Part shown: positions 8,549 through 17,595 of the stretch, one piece after another
Layout: the number at the start of each line of letters is the position of its first letter
How positions within the stretch are numbered: the first letter of the stretch is position 1
Source: Cellvibrionaceae bacterium
GTDB taxonomy: Bacteria; Pseudomonadota; Gammaproteobacteria; Pseudomonadales; Cellvibrionaceae
Reading direction: 5' to 3'
Assembly (NCBI GenBank): GCA_025800365.1
Contig: JAOXRT010000263.1
Coordinates: forward strand, 1-37,531
DNA length: 37,531 bases
Position numbers and translations under genes: made by a program
Notes under the pieces: generated by a model
The model's input: only the letters and a program-made list of their open reading frames with translations
What the model was told of the DNA's origin: nothing
Databases searched by the model: none

Positions 8549-9694
8549 ATGGAATTTGAACGCTTATTGGCGATGATGGTAGAGAAAGGGGCTTCGGATC
8601 TTTTCGTCACAGCCGGTGTTCCACCGTCAATTAAATTACACGGTAAAGTTGTACCTGTTACCACTACGCCCTTGTCTCCAGAGAAAACCCGCGAAGTGGT
8701 TTTGGGGGTGATGAACGAGCAGCAGCGTCAAGAGTTTATTCAAACGCACGAGCTAAACTTTGCGATCAGTGCCCGTGGTATTGGTCGTTTTCGTGTCAGT
8801 GCTTTTTACCAGCGCAACCTGGCGGGCATGGTGCTGCGTAGAATTGAAACCGTTATTCCCAAGATTGATGATCTAGGCTTGCCCGCCATTATTAAAGATT
8901 TGGCGATGGTAAAGCGCGGATTGATTATTTACGTGGGGGCGACGGGTACCGGTAAGTCGACCTCGCTCGCGGCAATGATCGGCCATCGTAATGGCAATTC
9001 AAAAGGCCATATTATTTCCATTGAGGATCCGATCGAATTTATTCACCAGCACCAGGGTTGTATTGTTACCCAGCGTGAGGTGGGTATCGATACCGATTCT
9101 TTTGAGGTCGCGCTAAAGAATACTCTGCGACAAGCACCCGATGTCATTATGATTGGTGAGGTGCGAACCCGAGAAACCATGGAGCATGCAATTGCTTTCG
9201 CGGAAACCGGGCATTTATGTTTATGTACCTTGCACGCGAACAATGCAAACCAGGCTTTGGATCGTATTATCCATTTCTTCCCAGCCGATCGTCACAATCA
9301 ATTGTGGATGGACTTGAGTTTAAACTTGCGCGCTATTGTCGCTCAGCAGCTGATTCCTACACCGGATGGCAATGGCCGCCGAGCTTGTTTGGAGGTGATG
9401 CTGAACTCACCTTTAGCGGCAGACATGATTCGTAAGGGTGATGTTCATGAGCTTAAAGAGCTGATGAAAAAATCCAATGAATTGGGAATGCAAACTTTCG
9501 ATCAGGCTTTGTACGAGCTTTATGACTCGGGTGAAATTACCTACGAAGATGCTCTGGCGCATGCAGATTCGCCAAACGATTTGCGTTTGATGATTAAGCT
9601 AGGCTCAGAAACCGATGCAGATTATCTTAGCAATGTGGCCAATGAGCTTTCTTTGCAGGGTGATGACACCGATGATAAGGGCCGCTTATTCTAA
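8549..9694 (+). CDS. pilU: PilT-dependent pilus retraction ATPase PilU
   Basis: A 381-residue PilT paralogue that assists retraction under load. Walker A is GATGTGKSTSL (K136), Walker B is DVIMIGEVRTRETM, the His-box region is HANNANQALDRIIHFFP, and GMQTFDQALYEL is the family C-terminal motif. It is longer than PilT by a C-terminal acidic tail, as is normal for PilU. It begins 24 bases after pilT and they form a two-gene operon that ends in a hairpin before convergent ruvX. Confidence 0.96.
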   Translation: MEFERLLAMMVEKGASDLFVTAGVPPSIKLHGKVVPVTTTPLSPEKTREVVLGVMNEQQRQEFIQTHELNFAISARGIGRFRVSAFYQRNLAGMVLRRIETVIPKIDDLGLPAIIKDLAMVKRGLIIYVGATGTGKSTSLAAMIGHRNGNSKGHIISIEDPIEFIHQHQGCIVTQREVGIDTDSFEVALKNTLRQAPDVIMIGEVRTRETMEHAIAFAETGHLCLCTLHANNANQALDRIIHFFPADRHNQLWMDLSLNLRAIVAQQLIPTPDGNGRRACLEVMLNSPLAADMIRKGDVHELKELMKKSNELGMQTFDQALYELYDSGEITYEDALAHADSPNDLRLMIKLGSETDADYLSNVANELSLQGDDTDDKGRLF

Positions 9695-9699
9695 GCGGC
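9681..9699 (+). terminator. Hairpin spanning the pilU stop codon
   Basis: Perfect inverted repeat GCCGCTTA-TTC-TAAGCGGC (eight-base stem, three-base loop) that includes the pilU stop codon TAA at 9692-9694. It is followed by TGCTTT, only a weak T-run, so it is a plausible but suboptimal intrinsic terminator between convergent pilU and ruvX. Confidence 0.5.
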
Positions 9700-9703
9700 T
9701 GCT

Positions 9704-10132
9704 TTAAGGCTGGTCTTGCTTGGCCAGCCAGCTTTCCAAAATCAAACGCGCCGCGATTGAATCGATAGGTTGCTTGGAATAATTACCGTATTGCCCTCTC
9801 TCGCTAGCCTCTTCTTTTGCTTCAAAGGAGGATAGGCGTTCATCCATCATCTCGATTTTAATGCCAAAGCGGCCATGGATGCGGTTGCCAAATTTTCTCG
9901 CCCTAGCGCTAAGTTCGCTTTCGCTGTCATCCATATTGAGAGGCAGGCCGACCACGATTAAATCAGGTTGCCATTCTTTGAGTAGCTTGGCAATTTCATC
10001 CCAATTGGGGGTGCCATCTTTTGCTTTGAGTGGTTTTAATTCTTGCGCGGTGCGGCTTAATAAATTGCCTTGGGCCAGGCCAATGTTACGCAGGCCGTAA
10101 TCAAAGGCCAGCACGGTTTTGATTGTGCTCAT
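9704..10132 (-). CDS. ruvX: RuvX/YqgF family nuclease (Holliday junction resolvase-like)
   Basis: A 142-residue RNase H-fold protein. The family motifs are present: VLAFDYGLRNIGLAQGN with the first acidic residue, DLIVVGLPLNMDDSESE, MMDERLSSFEA with the second, and DSIAARLILESWL with the terminal Asp. YqgF proteins are described as Holliday junction resolvase-like and as acting in 16S rRNA 5'-end processing in E. coli. The gene lies 12 bases after yqgE, the usual yqgE-ruvX pairing, and converges on pilU. Confidence 0.93.
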   Translation of the reverse strand: MSTIKTVLAFDYGLRNIGLAQGNLLSRTAQELKPLKAKDGTPNWDEIAKLLKEWQPDLIVVGLPLNMDDSESELSARARKFGNRIHGRFGIKIEMMDERLSSFEAKEEASERGQYGNYSKQPIDSIAARLILESWLAKQDQP

Positions 10133-10144
10133 GGTGAATCCTGT

Positions 10145-10714
10145 TTAGGCGTGACCGGCTGTTGATTGTAGTGTGTCTGGGTCAAAGCCTAGTGATGCGA
10201 CCGCTTTTTGCCACTTTAAGTGGCTTGGGGTTTGAAAAAGAATCTCGCTATTGGCAGGTGCTGTTAGCCAGCTATTGCTTTGAATCTCTTCCTCTAGTTG
10301 GTCGGGTGCCCAACCGGCGTAGCCCAAGCTAATTAAAAAATGCTGGGGGCCGCTACCCTGTGCAATATGCTCTAATAATTCCAGTGAGCCCGATAAGGCA
10401 ATATCTTCGCTGATGATGTCAGATTTTGGATAAGGGCCATTGTCGGTGCTGTGCAAAATAAAACCTTGTTCTTGTTTAACTGGGCCACCGTGCAAAACCT
10501 TTTGCTGCATTTCTTTGTCGCAGTCGATATCCAGTTGTTCAAGAATTTCGTCAAGCTTGGCTTCGGTTTCCTGGTTCACCACTAGACCCATTGCGCCTTC
10601 GTCGTCATGGTGGCACAGGTAAATCAGGCTGCGTTCAAAATTTGGATCGTTTAAACCTGGCATGGCGATCAGGAATTGATTGGCGAGATTCATGGCTTGT
10701 TTTTGCGTTGACAT
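10145..10714 (-). CDS. yqgE: YqgE/AlgH family protein (UPF0301)
   Basis: A 189-residue cytoplasmic protein with the family's start LANQFLIAMPGLNDPNFERSL, followed by YLCHHDDEGAMGLVVN, and a central VLHGGPVKQEQGFILHS and FLISLGYAGWAPDQLEEEI. These blocks are diagnostic. The family is linked to alginate regulation in Pseudomonas (AlgH) but its biochemical activity is unknown. It sits between the tonB-like gene (12 bases) and ruvX (12 bases), so it is part of one minus-strand operon. Confidence 0.93.
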   Translation of the reverse strand: MSTQKQAMNLANQFLIAMPGLNDPNFERSLIYLCHHDDEGAMGLVVNQETEAKLDEILEQLDIDCDKEMQQKVLHGGPVKQEQGFILHSTDNGPYPKSDIISEDIALSGSLELLEHIAQGSGPQHFLISLGYAGWAPDQLEEEIQSNSWLTAPANSEILFQTPSHLKWQKAVASLGFDPDTLQSTAGHA

Positions 10715-10726
10715 GGTAGGCCTTTT

Positions 10727-11599
10727 TTATCGGCTGGTGCTCAAACCGGAAATTTCAAAATGCCAGGTTCGAATAATTTCTAGTTTGTCCGTTGTTTTGC
10801 GAATTTCCTGGGGGAAAGGCGCAAACGGCGAGGCTAAATAAACAATTTGTAGGGCAGCGCGATCAAGCAACTTTTGGCCCGAGGAGTGCAAAATTTCAAC
10901 TTTATCGACATTGCCATTAGGTAACAGCGTAACCGCGGCCCGCAAGGTGCCGGTGATGCCGCGTTGCAGTGCTTCATCAGGGTAGTTACGGTTGCCGACA
11001 AATTCGATCTTGCTGGCCCATTTGCTTAGGTATTCGGCATCAATAGAGGCGCGGGTCGCCACTGAAGTAATGCGTCGAATGCGTGGGCGTTTGGCATAAG
11101 CTTGGCGCTGTCGGGCGAGCTTGGCGTGCAAGCTGGCAATCTCGGCGCTGTGTAAGAGCTCGACATTAGACTCGCCTTGGCTCTTTTCTTGGCGCTGCTG
11201 CTTATCTTGGCTACTGCTTATTTTGCGGCTTTGCCCGGTGGTGGCTAAGAGCTTCTGCTGTTGCGCGGCTTGCTCGCTGCGTAGGCGCTCACTGGGAGGG
11301 GTGATATCTCTAATTTGTGTGTCGGCAATAGGCGCCTGCTTGTCTACAGTCAGTTCGCGTAGCTCATCAATGCTGCCGCTAGCTTGCTGATTGTGTTGGG
11401 CGAGAAAGTCGGCTTTATCGGGGGCTTGAGAATCTTTGTGGGTCGCCAAGGTGATATTTAATGAAGCCGCAGGTTTGGGCTTCATATCAATATCAAAGGT
11501 CAGGCCAAGAATAATAAGCGCGTGCACGGCCACTGCGACAAAGGCAGTAAAATACAAGCGGTCATTGCTGCTTGGGCTTGGCGTGGCGGCTGTAGACAT
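10727..11599 (-). CDS. TonB-family protein (TonB3-like)
   Basis: About 290 residues from the ATG at 11599; an in-frame upstream start at 11632 would add eleven residues. One membrane helix near the N-terminus (LYFTAFVAVAVHALIILGLTF), a long periplasmic linker rich in Gln, Lys and Ser (residues ~90-170), and a C-terminal TonB domain (NRNYPDEALQRGITGTLRAAVTLLPNGNVDKVEILHSSG). TonB domains transmit inner-membrane energy to outer-membrane proteins. No exbB/exbD lies nearby. The position between yqgE and gshB, close to pilG, is that of P. aeruginosa tonB3, reported to be needed for normal twitching motility and pilus assembly, so a pilus-related role is inferred. Confidence 0.87.
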   Translation of the reverse strand: MSTAATPSPSSNDRLYFTAFVAVAVHALIILGLTFDIDMKPKPAASLNITLATHKDSQAPDKADFLAQHNQQASGSIDELRELTVDKQAPIADTQIRDITPPSERLRSEQAAQQQKLLATTGQSRKISSSQDKQQRQEKSQGESNVELLHSAEIASLHAKLARQRQAYAKRPRIRRITSVATRASIDAEYLSKWASKIEFVGNRNYPDEALQRGITGTLRAAVTLLPNGNVDKVEILHSSGQKLLDRAALQIVYLASPFAPFPQEIRKTTDKLEIIRTWHFEISGLSTSR

Positions 11600-11656
11600 T
11601 TCGCGATTATAGCAGCGCAAGCGTTGATGCAAACGCTGCTTTAAGCATATTTAAAA

Positions 11657-12604
11657 TTAATTAATACGCTTGGCGATCGCGTCCATTAATTGTTGGCCAA
11701 TATTTGTACCGTAGGCAGCATCGATCTCGCGCACACAGGTAGGGCTGGTGACATTAATCTCGGTAAGATAATCACCGATAACGTCTAGACCAACAAATAG
11801 CAGGCCTTTTTCTTTTAAGGTTGGGGCTATTTGTTCTGCAATCCAGCGATCACGATCGCTTAACTCTTGAGCGACACCTCGGCCGCCGGCTGCTAGGTTG
11901 CCGCGCGTTTCACCTTCGGCAGGGATGCGGGCTAAGCAGTATGGCACTGGTTCACCGTCCACAACCAAAATGCGCTTGTCACCATTGCTGATATCCGGGA
12001 TAAATTTCTGAGCCATGATGGTTTCTTGGCCAAAGCGGGTCAGGGTTTCCAAGATAACGCCTACATTGGGGTCATCCTGTTTGCAGCGAAAAATACCGGC
12101 GCCACCCATGCCATCAAGTGGTTTAAAAATCACATCGCCATGCTGTTGGTGGAAATCACGCAGCTGCTGGTCGCTACGGCTAACCAATACTGGAGGGCAG
12201 CACTCTGGAAACTGATTGGCAAAAACCTTCTCATTGCAGTCGCGAAGACTTTGAGGTTTGTTAACAATCAGGCAGCCTTCGCGCTCAGCGGCTTCAAGGA
12301 TATAGCTTGAATAGATGAATTCGGAGTCAAAAGGAGGATCCTTGCGCATTAAAACGGCGTTTAGCTCAGCAATGGGCTGTTGTACTGTCTCGCCGAGCTC
12401 AAACCACTTCTCTGGGTTGGCGAAAACCTGCAGGGGCTTCATATTGGCCATGGCGCGGCCTTGATCCAGGTATAAATCGGCCTGCTCCATATAGTACAGC
12501 TCCCAGCCTCTCTCGGCGGCCGCTAGCAACAAGGCTAAGCTTGTATCTTTTTTGTACGTAATGGCGGCGATTGGGTCCATAACGACACCAAGTTTTACCT
12601 GCAT
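11657..12604 (-). CDS. gshB: Glutathione synthetase
   Basis: An ATP-grasp ligase of about 315 residues joining gamma-glutamylcysteine and glycine. LGVVMDPIAAITYKKDTSLALL at the N-terminus, VLMRKDPPFDSEFIYSSYIL, VIFKPLDGMGGAGIF and the C-terminal LLFVGLDVIGDYLTEINVTSPTCVREI are the family's signature blocks, including the ATP-binding loop and the metal-binding Asn/Asp. The ATG at 12604 has AGAGG seven bases upstream; a TTG at 12610 is in frame but worse. gshB directly upstream of, and divergent from, pilG is conserved in Pseudomonas. Confidence 0.96.
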   Translation of the reverse strand: MQVKLGVVMDPIAAITYKKDTSLALLLAAAERGWELYYMEQADLYLDQGRAMANMKPLQVFANPEKWFELGETVQQPIAELNAVLMRKDPPFDSEFIYSSYILEAAEREGCLIVNKPQSLRDCNEKVFANQFPECCPPVLVSRSDQQLRDFHQQHGDVIFKPLDGMGGAGIFRCKQDDPNVGVILETLTRFGQETIMAQKFIPDISNGDKRILVVDGEPVPYCLARIPAEGETRGNLAAGGRGVAQELSDRDRWIAEQIAPTLKEKGLLFVGLDVIGDYLTEINVTSPTCVREIDAAYGTNIGQQLMDAIAKRIN

Positions 12605-13065
12605 AATCAAGCCTCTTCAAAATAGGTGGGTGGCAAGCATAAGAACTTGTGTGACATTAGGCAAATGCTGTTTTGTGTCAAGGTACTGTAAGGTGAATGA
12701 GGTACATTGGCGGCTAGATCCTCTTGCAGGCTCCCCTGGGCAAATTTTTGTTTTGCTGGCTTTCGTAGAGAATCGATTACTTTTTATCTGCCAATGCTCA
12801 TCAATTCCCTTAACTCTGTGAGCCTTTGCTTATCTATTTCAACGGGTTATGGATAAAAGCTAGGAACTGTGTTAAAAATTGGCTGCTTGGCTGTAGCACA
12901 GTTGCGCCAAATGCCGACTAAGCGCTTTAGCGAGAATATTCCATGGCTGGACTATATTTGTTGGACGCCAAAGCGAAATTGGGCTTCAAGGTGAGAAGTC
13001 AATCAATGAAACAGCCCCGCGTAAGCGGATAATTATTATAGCTACTACTCAAAGGTCACGATCCG
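12605..13065. other. Divergent intergenic region gshB / pilG (461 bases)
   Basis: No credible coding frame, tRNA or riboswitch is seen. The region must contain the gshB promoter and the promoter of the 12-kb pilGHIJK-chpABC operon. AT-rich candidates for a -10 are TATATT near 12952 and TATTAT at 13034-13039, but neither has a good -35 hexamer. An AAAGG (13051-13055) lies about ten bases before the pilG ATG and serves as its ribosome binding site. Nothing else is recognised. Confidence 0.6.
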
Positions 13066-13458
13066 ATGGATGTAGATTTTGAAAGCCTTACGGTAATGGT
13101 CATCGACGACAGTAAAACGATTCGTCGCACGGCCGAGACCCTACTCAAGAAAGTAGGCTGCGCCGTAGTTACGGCGACAGACGGATTTGATGCGCTGGCT
13201 AAAATTGCAGATAACAGGCCAGACATTATTTTCGTCGACATTATGATGCCGCGTTTGGATGGTTATCAAACCTGTGCATTAATTAAGAATAATAGTCAGT
13301 TTAAATCCACCCCGGTGATTATGCTGTCCAGTAAAGACGGCTTGTTCGATAAGGCCAAAGGGCGGATTGTCGGTTCAGATGAATACCTGACCAAACCATT
13401 TAGCAAGAGTGAACTTATCGGCGCGATCGAATCCCAAGTGCGCCTGACTAGTGCTTAA
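13066..13458 (+). CDS. pilG: Twitching motility response regulator PilG (CheY-like)
   Basis: A 130-residue single-domain receiver. Acidic pocket at IDDS (D14, D15), phosphoacceptor D58 in IIFVDIMMPRLDG, conserved Thr/Ser in IMLSSKDG and K110 in EYLTKPFS. It has the short N-terminal lead (MDVDFESLTV) typical of PilG. In Pseudomonas PilG is phosphorylated by ChpA, promotes pilus extension and links to FimL/CyaB signalling. It is the first gene of the Pil-Chp operon, 36 bases before pilH. Confidence 0.95.
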   Translation: MDVDFESLTVMVIDDSKTIRRTAETLLKKVGCAVVTATDGFDALAKIADNRPDIIFVDIMMPRLDGYQTCALIKNNSQFKSTPVIMLSSKDGLFDKAKGRIVGSDEYLTKPFSKSELIGAIESQVRLTSA

Positions 13459-13494
13459 AACTCTAACAACAATAAAGCCAGCATTGGGGGGAAT

Positions 13495-13857
13495 ATGGCA
13501 ACCGTACTTATTATCGATGATTCACCGACAGAGACCCACAAGCTCTCGGGTATGTTAAGTAAGAACGGACATGCAGTGATCACAGCAGACACTGGTGAAG
13601 CAGGCATGGATAAAGCCAAAGCAGAACGCCCAGACGTGGTGTTGATGGATATTGTAATGCCTGGTCTAAATGGCTTTCAGGCCACTAGGCAGTTAACCAA
13701 AGCTCCTGAGACCGCCAACATTCCAGTGATCATAGTAACCACTAAAGATCAGCAAACCGATAAGGTTTGGGGTATGCGTCAAGGTGCAAAGGCCTACTTA
13801 ACAAAACCGATTGAAGAAAAGACGCTGTTGCAGACTATTAATGACGTGATGTCTTAA
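13495..13857 (+). CDS. pilH: Twitching motility response regulator PilH (CheY-like)
   Basis: A 120-residue receiver starting MATVLIIDDSPTE, phosphoacceptor D52 in VVLMDIVMPGLNG, K104 in YLTKPIEE; sequence and length match PilH closely. GGGGGGAAT before the ATG is a strong ribosome binding site. PilH counterbalances PilG in the Pseudomonas system, either by promoting retraction or by acting as a phosphate sink. No output domain is present, so it works by protein contact. Confidence 0.95.
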   Translation: MATVLIIDDSPTETHKLSGMLSKNGHAVITADTGEAGMDKAKAERPDVVLMDIVMPGLNGFQATRQLTKAPETANIPVIIVTTKDQQTDKVWGMRQGAKAYLTKPIEEKTLLQTINDVMS

Positions 13858-13888
13858 TGGTTAAGGCAGTTAGACGGCAGGTATCACT

Positions 13889-14431
13889 ATGAGCACGACT
13901 GCTAGCGCTTTTGATGTACTAGCCGAGCTTTCGCTCACGGCTAAGCCTGGTGGCGCCGGTAAAGATCTCGATGCTGAAGCTCAGTTACAGTGGAGCGGCA
14001 TCGGCTTTTCTTTGTTTGGCGAGCAGTTTATTGCTCCGGTTGGTGAGCTTTCGGAAATGCTCGAGATACCGGCTTCAACTCGTTTGCCTGGGGTGCAGCC
14101 TTGGGTAGTCGGAGTTGCTAATGTACGTGGTCGATTGTTGCCTTTATTTGATATGGCGGCATTCTTTGGCGGCAAGCTTAGCAGCTCCAAAAGACAGCAT
14201 CGTGTACTGATTCTAGAAAGGGAAAGCATCTACGCCGGCCTGATTGTAGACCAAGTATTTGGTATGCAACATTTTCCCCTGGAAACTTTTCAGGAACAGG
14301 CCAACAGCAAATTGGAGGCAGTAACAAGCTGCCTGTCTGGTTGTTATCAATTAAGCGATAGCAGCTGGCAGGTTTTTAGTACTGCTAAATTGATAGAAGA
14401 CCCAAGATTTGCCAATGCAGCGCTAAGCTAA
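13889..14431 (+). CDS. pilI: CheW-like adaptor PilI
   Basis: A 180-residue CheW-domain protein (GIGFSLFGEQFIAPVGELSEMLEIP, then VVGVANVRGRLLPLFDMAAFFG) that couples receptor PilJ to kinase ChpA. The segment NVRGRLLPLFD is the characteristic CheW core. The N-terminal ~30 residues (SAFDVLAELSLTAKPG) match PilI of pseudomonads. It lies between pilH and pilJ, as expected in Pil-Chp operons. Confidence 0.94.
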   Translation: MSTTASAFDVLAELSLTAKPGGAGKDLDAEAQLQWSGIGFSLFGEQFIAPVGELSEMLEIPASTRLPGVQPWVVGVANVRGRLLPLFDMAAFFGGKLSSSKRQHRVLILERESIYAGLIVDQVFGMQHFPLETFQEQANSKLEAVTSCLSGCYQLSDSSWQVFSTAKLIEDPRFANAALS

Positions 14432-14502
14432 TTTGGTTTTCGCTGTAGCTGGCGAGCCCTTGGAAAAATAAACTAAATGCTAATAGGTCAGGAGCGCCTA
14501 GC

Positions 14503-16665
14503 ATGAAAAATGATTCTAAAAGTTTTGCTTTAACCGTCCGCAGCAACCCGTTTATGGCGGCGTTGATTGCAGCTCTGGTGGCATCGCTTATCGCCATGGC
14601 GGTGAGCTTTTATTTACTCCAGCGCGATGCTGGAAAAGACCAAGAGCAGCTCCAATTAACCGCTGAATTACGAGCCTTATCGTATCGTTTGACGGCACTG
14701 TCCCGAGAGTCTACCTCCGGTGATGAAAAGGCATTCTCTGAATTGTCTAAAGTGGTTGCCACCATGGACAGCACTTGGCAGACAGTACGAACTCAGGATG
14801 AAAGCAATCGCACAATGATGGCGGCTGAGTACGCGGCCTTTGATAGTGTATGGCAGCGAGTAAAATCGAACTCGCGCACGATTATTAATAACAAAGACAC
14901 CATCATCTTTCTAAACGACGTTGCTAACACGCTAAACCAGTCACTGCCAGAACTGCAGGCGGAACATAACAACATTGTAGAGATTCTTTTAGAAAGTAAC
15001 GCACCGGCGGATCAGGTGGCGGTAGCCCAGATGCAGTCTTGGCGTGCGGAACGTATCGGTCGAAACGTAGATAAGATGCTTCGCGGTGGTTCCGATGCGA
15101 TGGAATCAGCGGATCAGTTTAACCTCGATGCAAACTTGTTCGGTAAGGTTCTTTCTGGCATGAGCGACGGTGACGTTGCCATGAGTATTTCGAAAGTAAC
15201 CGATGCCGATGCCATCGAAAGTTTGGTGGAAATTAAAGAGCTATTTGATTTTGTAAGCTCCTCGGTAAAAGAAATTTTTGAAGCGTCGCCATCGCTGTTT
15301 AAGGCGCGTCAGGCGGCCGATGCGCTACTGGATGACTCCCCGGTATTGCTGGAAACCTTGAGTGATCTTACCGACGGTATTGCAACCGCTTCTGAGCAGC
15401 GTCAACCAAACAACACCACTATTGCTGTGATTGCATTCATCGGCGTTGTGTTGTTGATCGTAATTGGTGCTCAGCTACTGAGCAGCTCTCGTAAGCGCTT
15501 AGAAGAATCCGCTGCGGCGAACGATCGTAACCAGCAGGCGATTTTGCGACTACTTGATGAACTTGCCGACCTCGCTGATGGTGACTTGACTACCTCGGCA
15601 ACGGTAACGGAAGACTTCACCGGGGCCATTGCGGACTCGGTTAACTACGCGATTGACCAACTTCGTATTCTAGTATCCCGAATCAATACCACCTCAACCA
15701 GCGTATCGTCAGCGGCACAGGGTACACAGCAAACAGCGCTGCACCTAGCCGAAGCATCCGAACACCAGGCGCAAGAAATTGCCGGTGCATCGGCGGCGGT
15801 AAATGAAATGGCGGTAACCATTGACCAAGTATCTGTAAACGCCGCTGAATCAGCGGGCGTTGCAGAGCGATCGGTAACGATCGCGAACAATGGTGCGAAG
15901 GTGGTACAGAACACCATCACGGGCATGGATACGATTCGTGAGCAGATTCAGGACACCTCAAAACGTATTAAACGATTGGGTGAATCGTCCCAGGAGATTG
16001 GTGATATCGTAAGCTTGATTAACGACATTGCCGACCAAACCAACATTCTTGCATTGAACGCCGCGATTCAGGCATCGATGGCGGGTGACGCCGGTCGAGG
16101 TTTCGCGGTGGTAGCAGACGAGGTACAGCGATTGGCGGAACGTTCTGCCGCGGCAACCAAGCAGATTGAAGGCCTGGTAAAAGCGATTCAGAACGATACC
16201 AACGAAGCGGTAACCTCGATGGAACAAACCACGACTGAGGTGGTTAAGGGTGCGCGCCTAGCACAGGATGCGGGTGTTGCACTGGAAGAAATTGAAAACG
16301 TATCGTCTAACTTGGCGGAATTGATTCAAAGCATTTCGAACGCTGCACGTCAGCAGGCTTCATCAGCCGGTCACATTTCAAATACGATGAACGTGATTCA
16401 GGAAATTACCTCGCAAACCTCATCGGGTACCAGTGCAACGGCACAGTCGATTGGTAACTTGGCTGATATGGCGACCGATCTACAGGATTCGGTTGCGGGC
16501 TTTACCTTACCCGAAGGTATGCGCATGGATTCGGCTAATGAAGATGATGTGGTCTTCTCCGAGGCCGATGATGCCGACGTGGAAATTAGTCTAGATGATG
16601 TTGATGGTTTAGATGCATCACTGGATGAAGAAGAGCAAACCTTGGAAGTCGCTGGAAATCAGTAA
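14503..16665 (+). CDS. pilJ: Methyl-accepting chemoreceptor PilJ
   Basis: A 720-residue receptor for surface/pilus signals. Membrane helices lie at about residues 13-33 and 305-325, around a periplasmic region with PilJ-type sensory repeats, followed by HAMP and a signalling domain. The hairpin tip reads [20 protein letters not shown] with [23 protein letters not shown] after it; the Q-A-S-M variant at the tip is characteristic of PilJ rather than flagellar receptors. A 48-residue C-terminal tail (nt 16519-16662) is strongly acidic and lengthens it relative to P. aeruginosa PilJ (about 680 residues). AGGAG lies eight bases before the ATG. Confidence 0.96.
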   Translation: MKNDSKSFALTVRSNPFMAALIAALVASLIAMAVSFYLLQRDAGKDQEQLQLTAELRALSYRLTALSRESTSGDEKAFSELSKVVATMDSTWQTVRTQDESNRTMMAAEYAAFDSVWQRVKSNSRTIINNKDTIIFLNDVANTLNQSLPELQAEHNNIVEILLESNAPADQVAVAQMQSWRAERIGRNVDKMLRGGSDAMESADQFNLDANLFGKVLSGMSDGDVAMSISKVTDADAIESLVEIKELFDFVSSSVKEIFEASPSLFKARQAADALLDDSPVLLETLSDLTDGIATASEQRQPNNTTIAVIAFIGVVLLIVIGAQLLSSSRKRLEESAAANDRNQQAILRLLDELADLADGDLTTSATVTEDFTGAIADSVNYAIDQLRILVSRINTTSTSVSSAAQGTQQTALHLAEASEHQAQEIAGASAAVNEMAVTIDQVSVNAAESAGVAERSVTIANNGAKVVQNTITGMDTIREQIQDTSKRIKRLGESSQEIGDIVSLINDIADQTNILALNAAIQASMAGDAGRGFAVVADEVQRLAERSAAATKQIEGLVKAIQNDTNEAVTSMEQTTTEVVKGARLAQDAGVALEEIENVSSNLAELIQSISNAARQQASSAGHISNTMNVIQEITSQTSSGTSATAQSIGNLADMATDLQDSVAGFTLPEGMRMDSANEDDVVFSEADDADVEISLDDVDGLDASLDEEEQTLEVAGNQ

Positions 16666-16707
16666 GACGAAATAGAGGTGAATGAGGTAGCTTAAGATAA
16701 CTGTTAA

Positions 16708-17577
16708 ATGTCTTGGTCTTTACAAGTATCCAGCGGGTTAAGCGATTTAGAGTTTAATCGCTGGCGAAAACTATTAGAAAAAAGAGCAGGGATAGCAGTT
16801 GGCGAACAGCTTCGCAGCATGTTGCAGGTGCAGATTAATCAGCGCATGCAGGCGATAGGCTATAGCGACTACTCGGCTTATTACGAATTTGTGCACAGTG
16901 GTCTTGGTGGCCGTTTAGAGCAGGCCTTATTGATTGAAAAGCTGGTGGTCAGTGAAACCAGCTTTTATCGACATCGACCATCGTATGATTTTGTAAATTC
17001 TGCATTTGCGCAGTTTTTAGAACGCCGACAGGCGAATACATCAAAAGCTTGTTTTGATGTTTGGAGTATAGGTTGCGCCAGTGGCGAGGAGCCTTACTCA
17101 CTAGCAATGGGTTTTGAAGATCAGCTGGCTGGTCGCGAGTTGTATGGCTCTGGGTACTACAGCATTGTGGCTACGGATATTAGTCACAGGGCCATCGCGC
17201 AAGCACGCAAAGGTGAATACGGCAGAACTAAGTTCGATACCGTGCCGGATGAACAAAAGCAGCATTATTTTGAACCGTTAAAAGATGGGCGTTATCGAGT
17301 AAAGCCCGCGCTGGCAAAAAGTATCTGTTTTAGTCAGGCCAATATTGTTGATATCGACACAATGCCGATAGTAAAAATGGATCTAGTGTTTACGCAAAAT
17401 ATGTTGGTGTATTTTCGTAAGCCCCAGCGCCTAAGAATATTAGATTACATCGCCGAGCGCTTAAAGCCAGGTGGCTATTTAGTGCTTGGTTTGGGCGAGG
17501 TAACCAAGTGGCACAATCCACGCATGCAAGTAGTGGATGTTGGTGCTGTACAGGTTTACCAGCGCAATAAAGAATAA
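16708..17577 (+). CDS. pilK: CheR-type chemoreceptor methyltransferase PilK
   Basis: A 289-residue SAM-dependent glutamate methyltransferase, expected to methylate PilJ. The N-terminal all-helical CheR domain (LEFNRWRKLLEKRAGI) is followed by DVWSIGCASGEEPYSLAM (SAM site), IVATDISHRAIAQARKGEYGR and MDLVFTQNMLVYF, the counterpart of the CheR RNVLIYF motif. Size equals P. aeruginosa PilK. The ribosome binding site is weak. It ends 18 bases before the chpA ATG. Confidence 0.94.
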   Translation: MSWSLQVSSGLSDLEFNRWRKLLEKRAGIAVGEQLRSMLQVQINQRMQAIGYSDYSAYYEFVHSGLGGRLEQALLIEKLVVSETSFYRHRPSYDFVNSAFAQFLERRQANTSKACFDVWSIGCASGEEPYSLAMGFEDQLAGRELYGSGYYSIVATDISHRAIAQARKGEYGRTKFDTVPDEQKQHYFEPLKDGRYRVKPALAKSICFSQANIVDIDTMPIVKMDLVFTQNMLVYFRKPQRLRILDYIAERLKPGGYLVLGLGEVTKWHNPRMQVVDVGAVQVYQRNKE

Positions 17578-17595
17578 TTGGGGAAACTTCCTACT

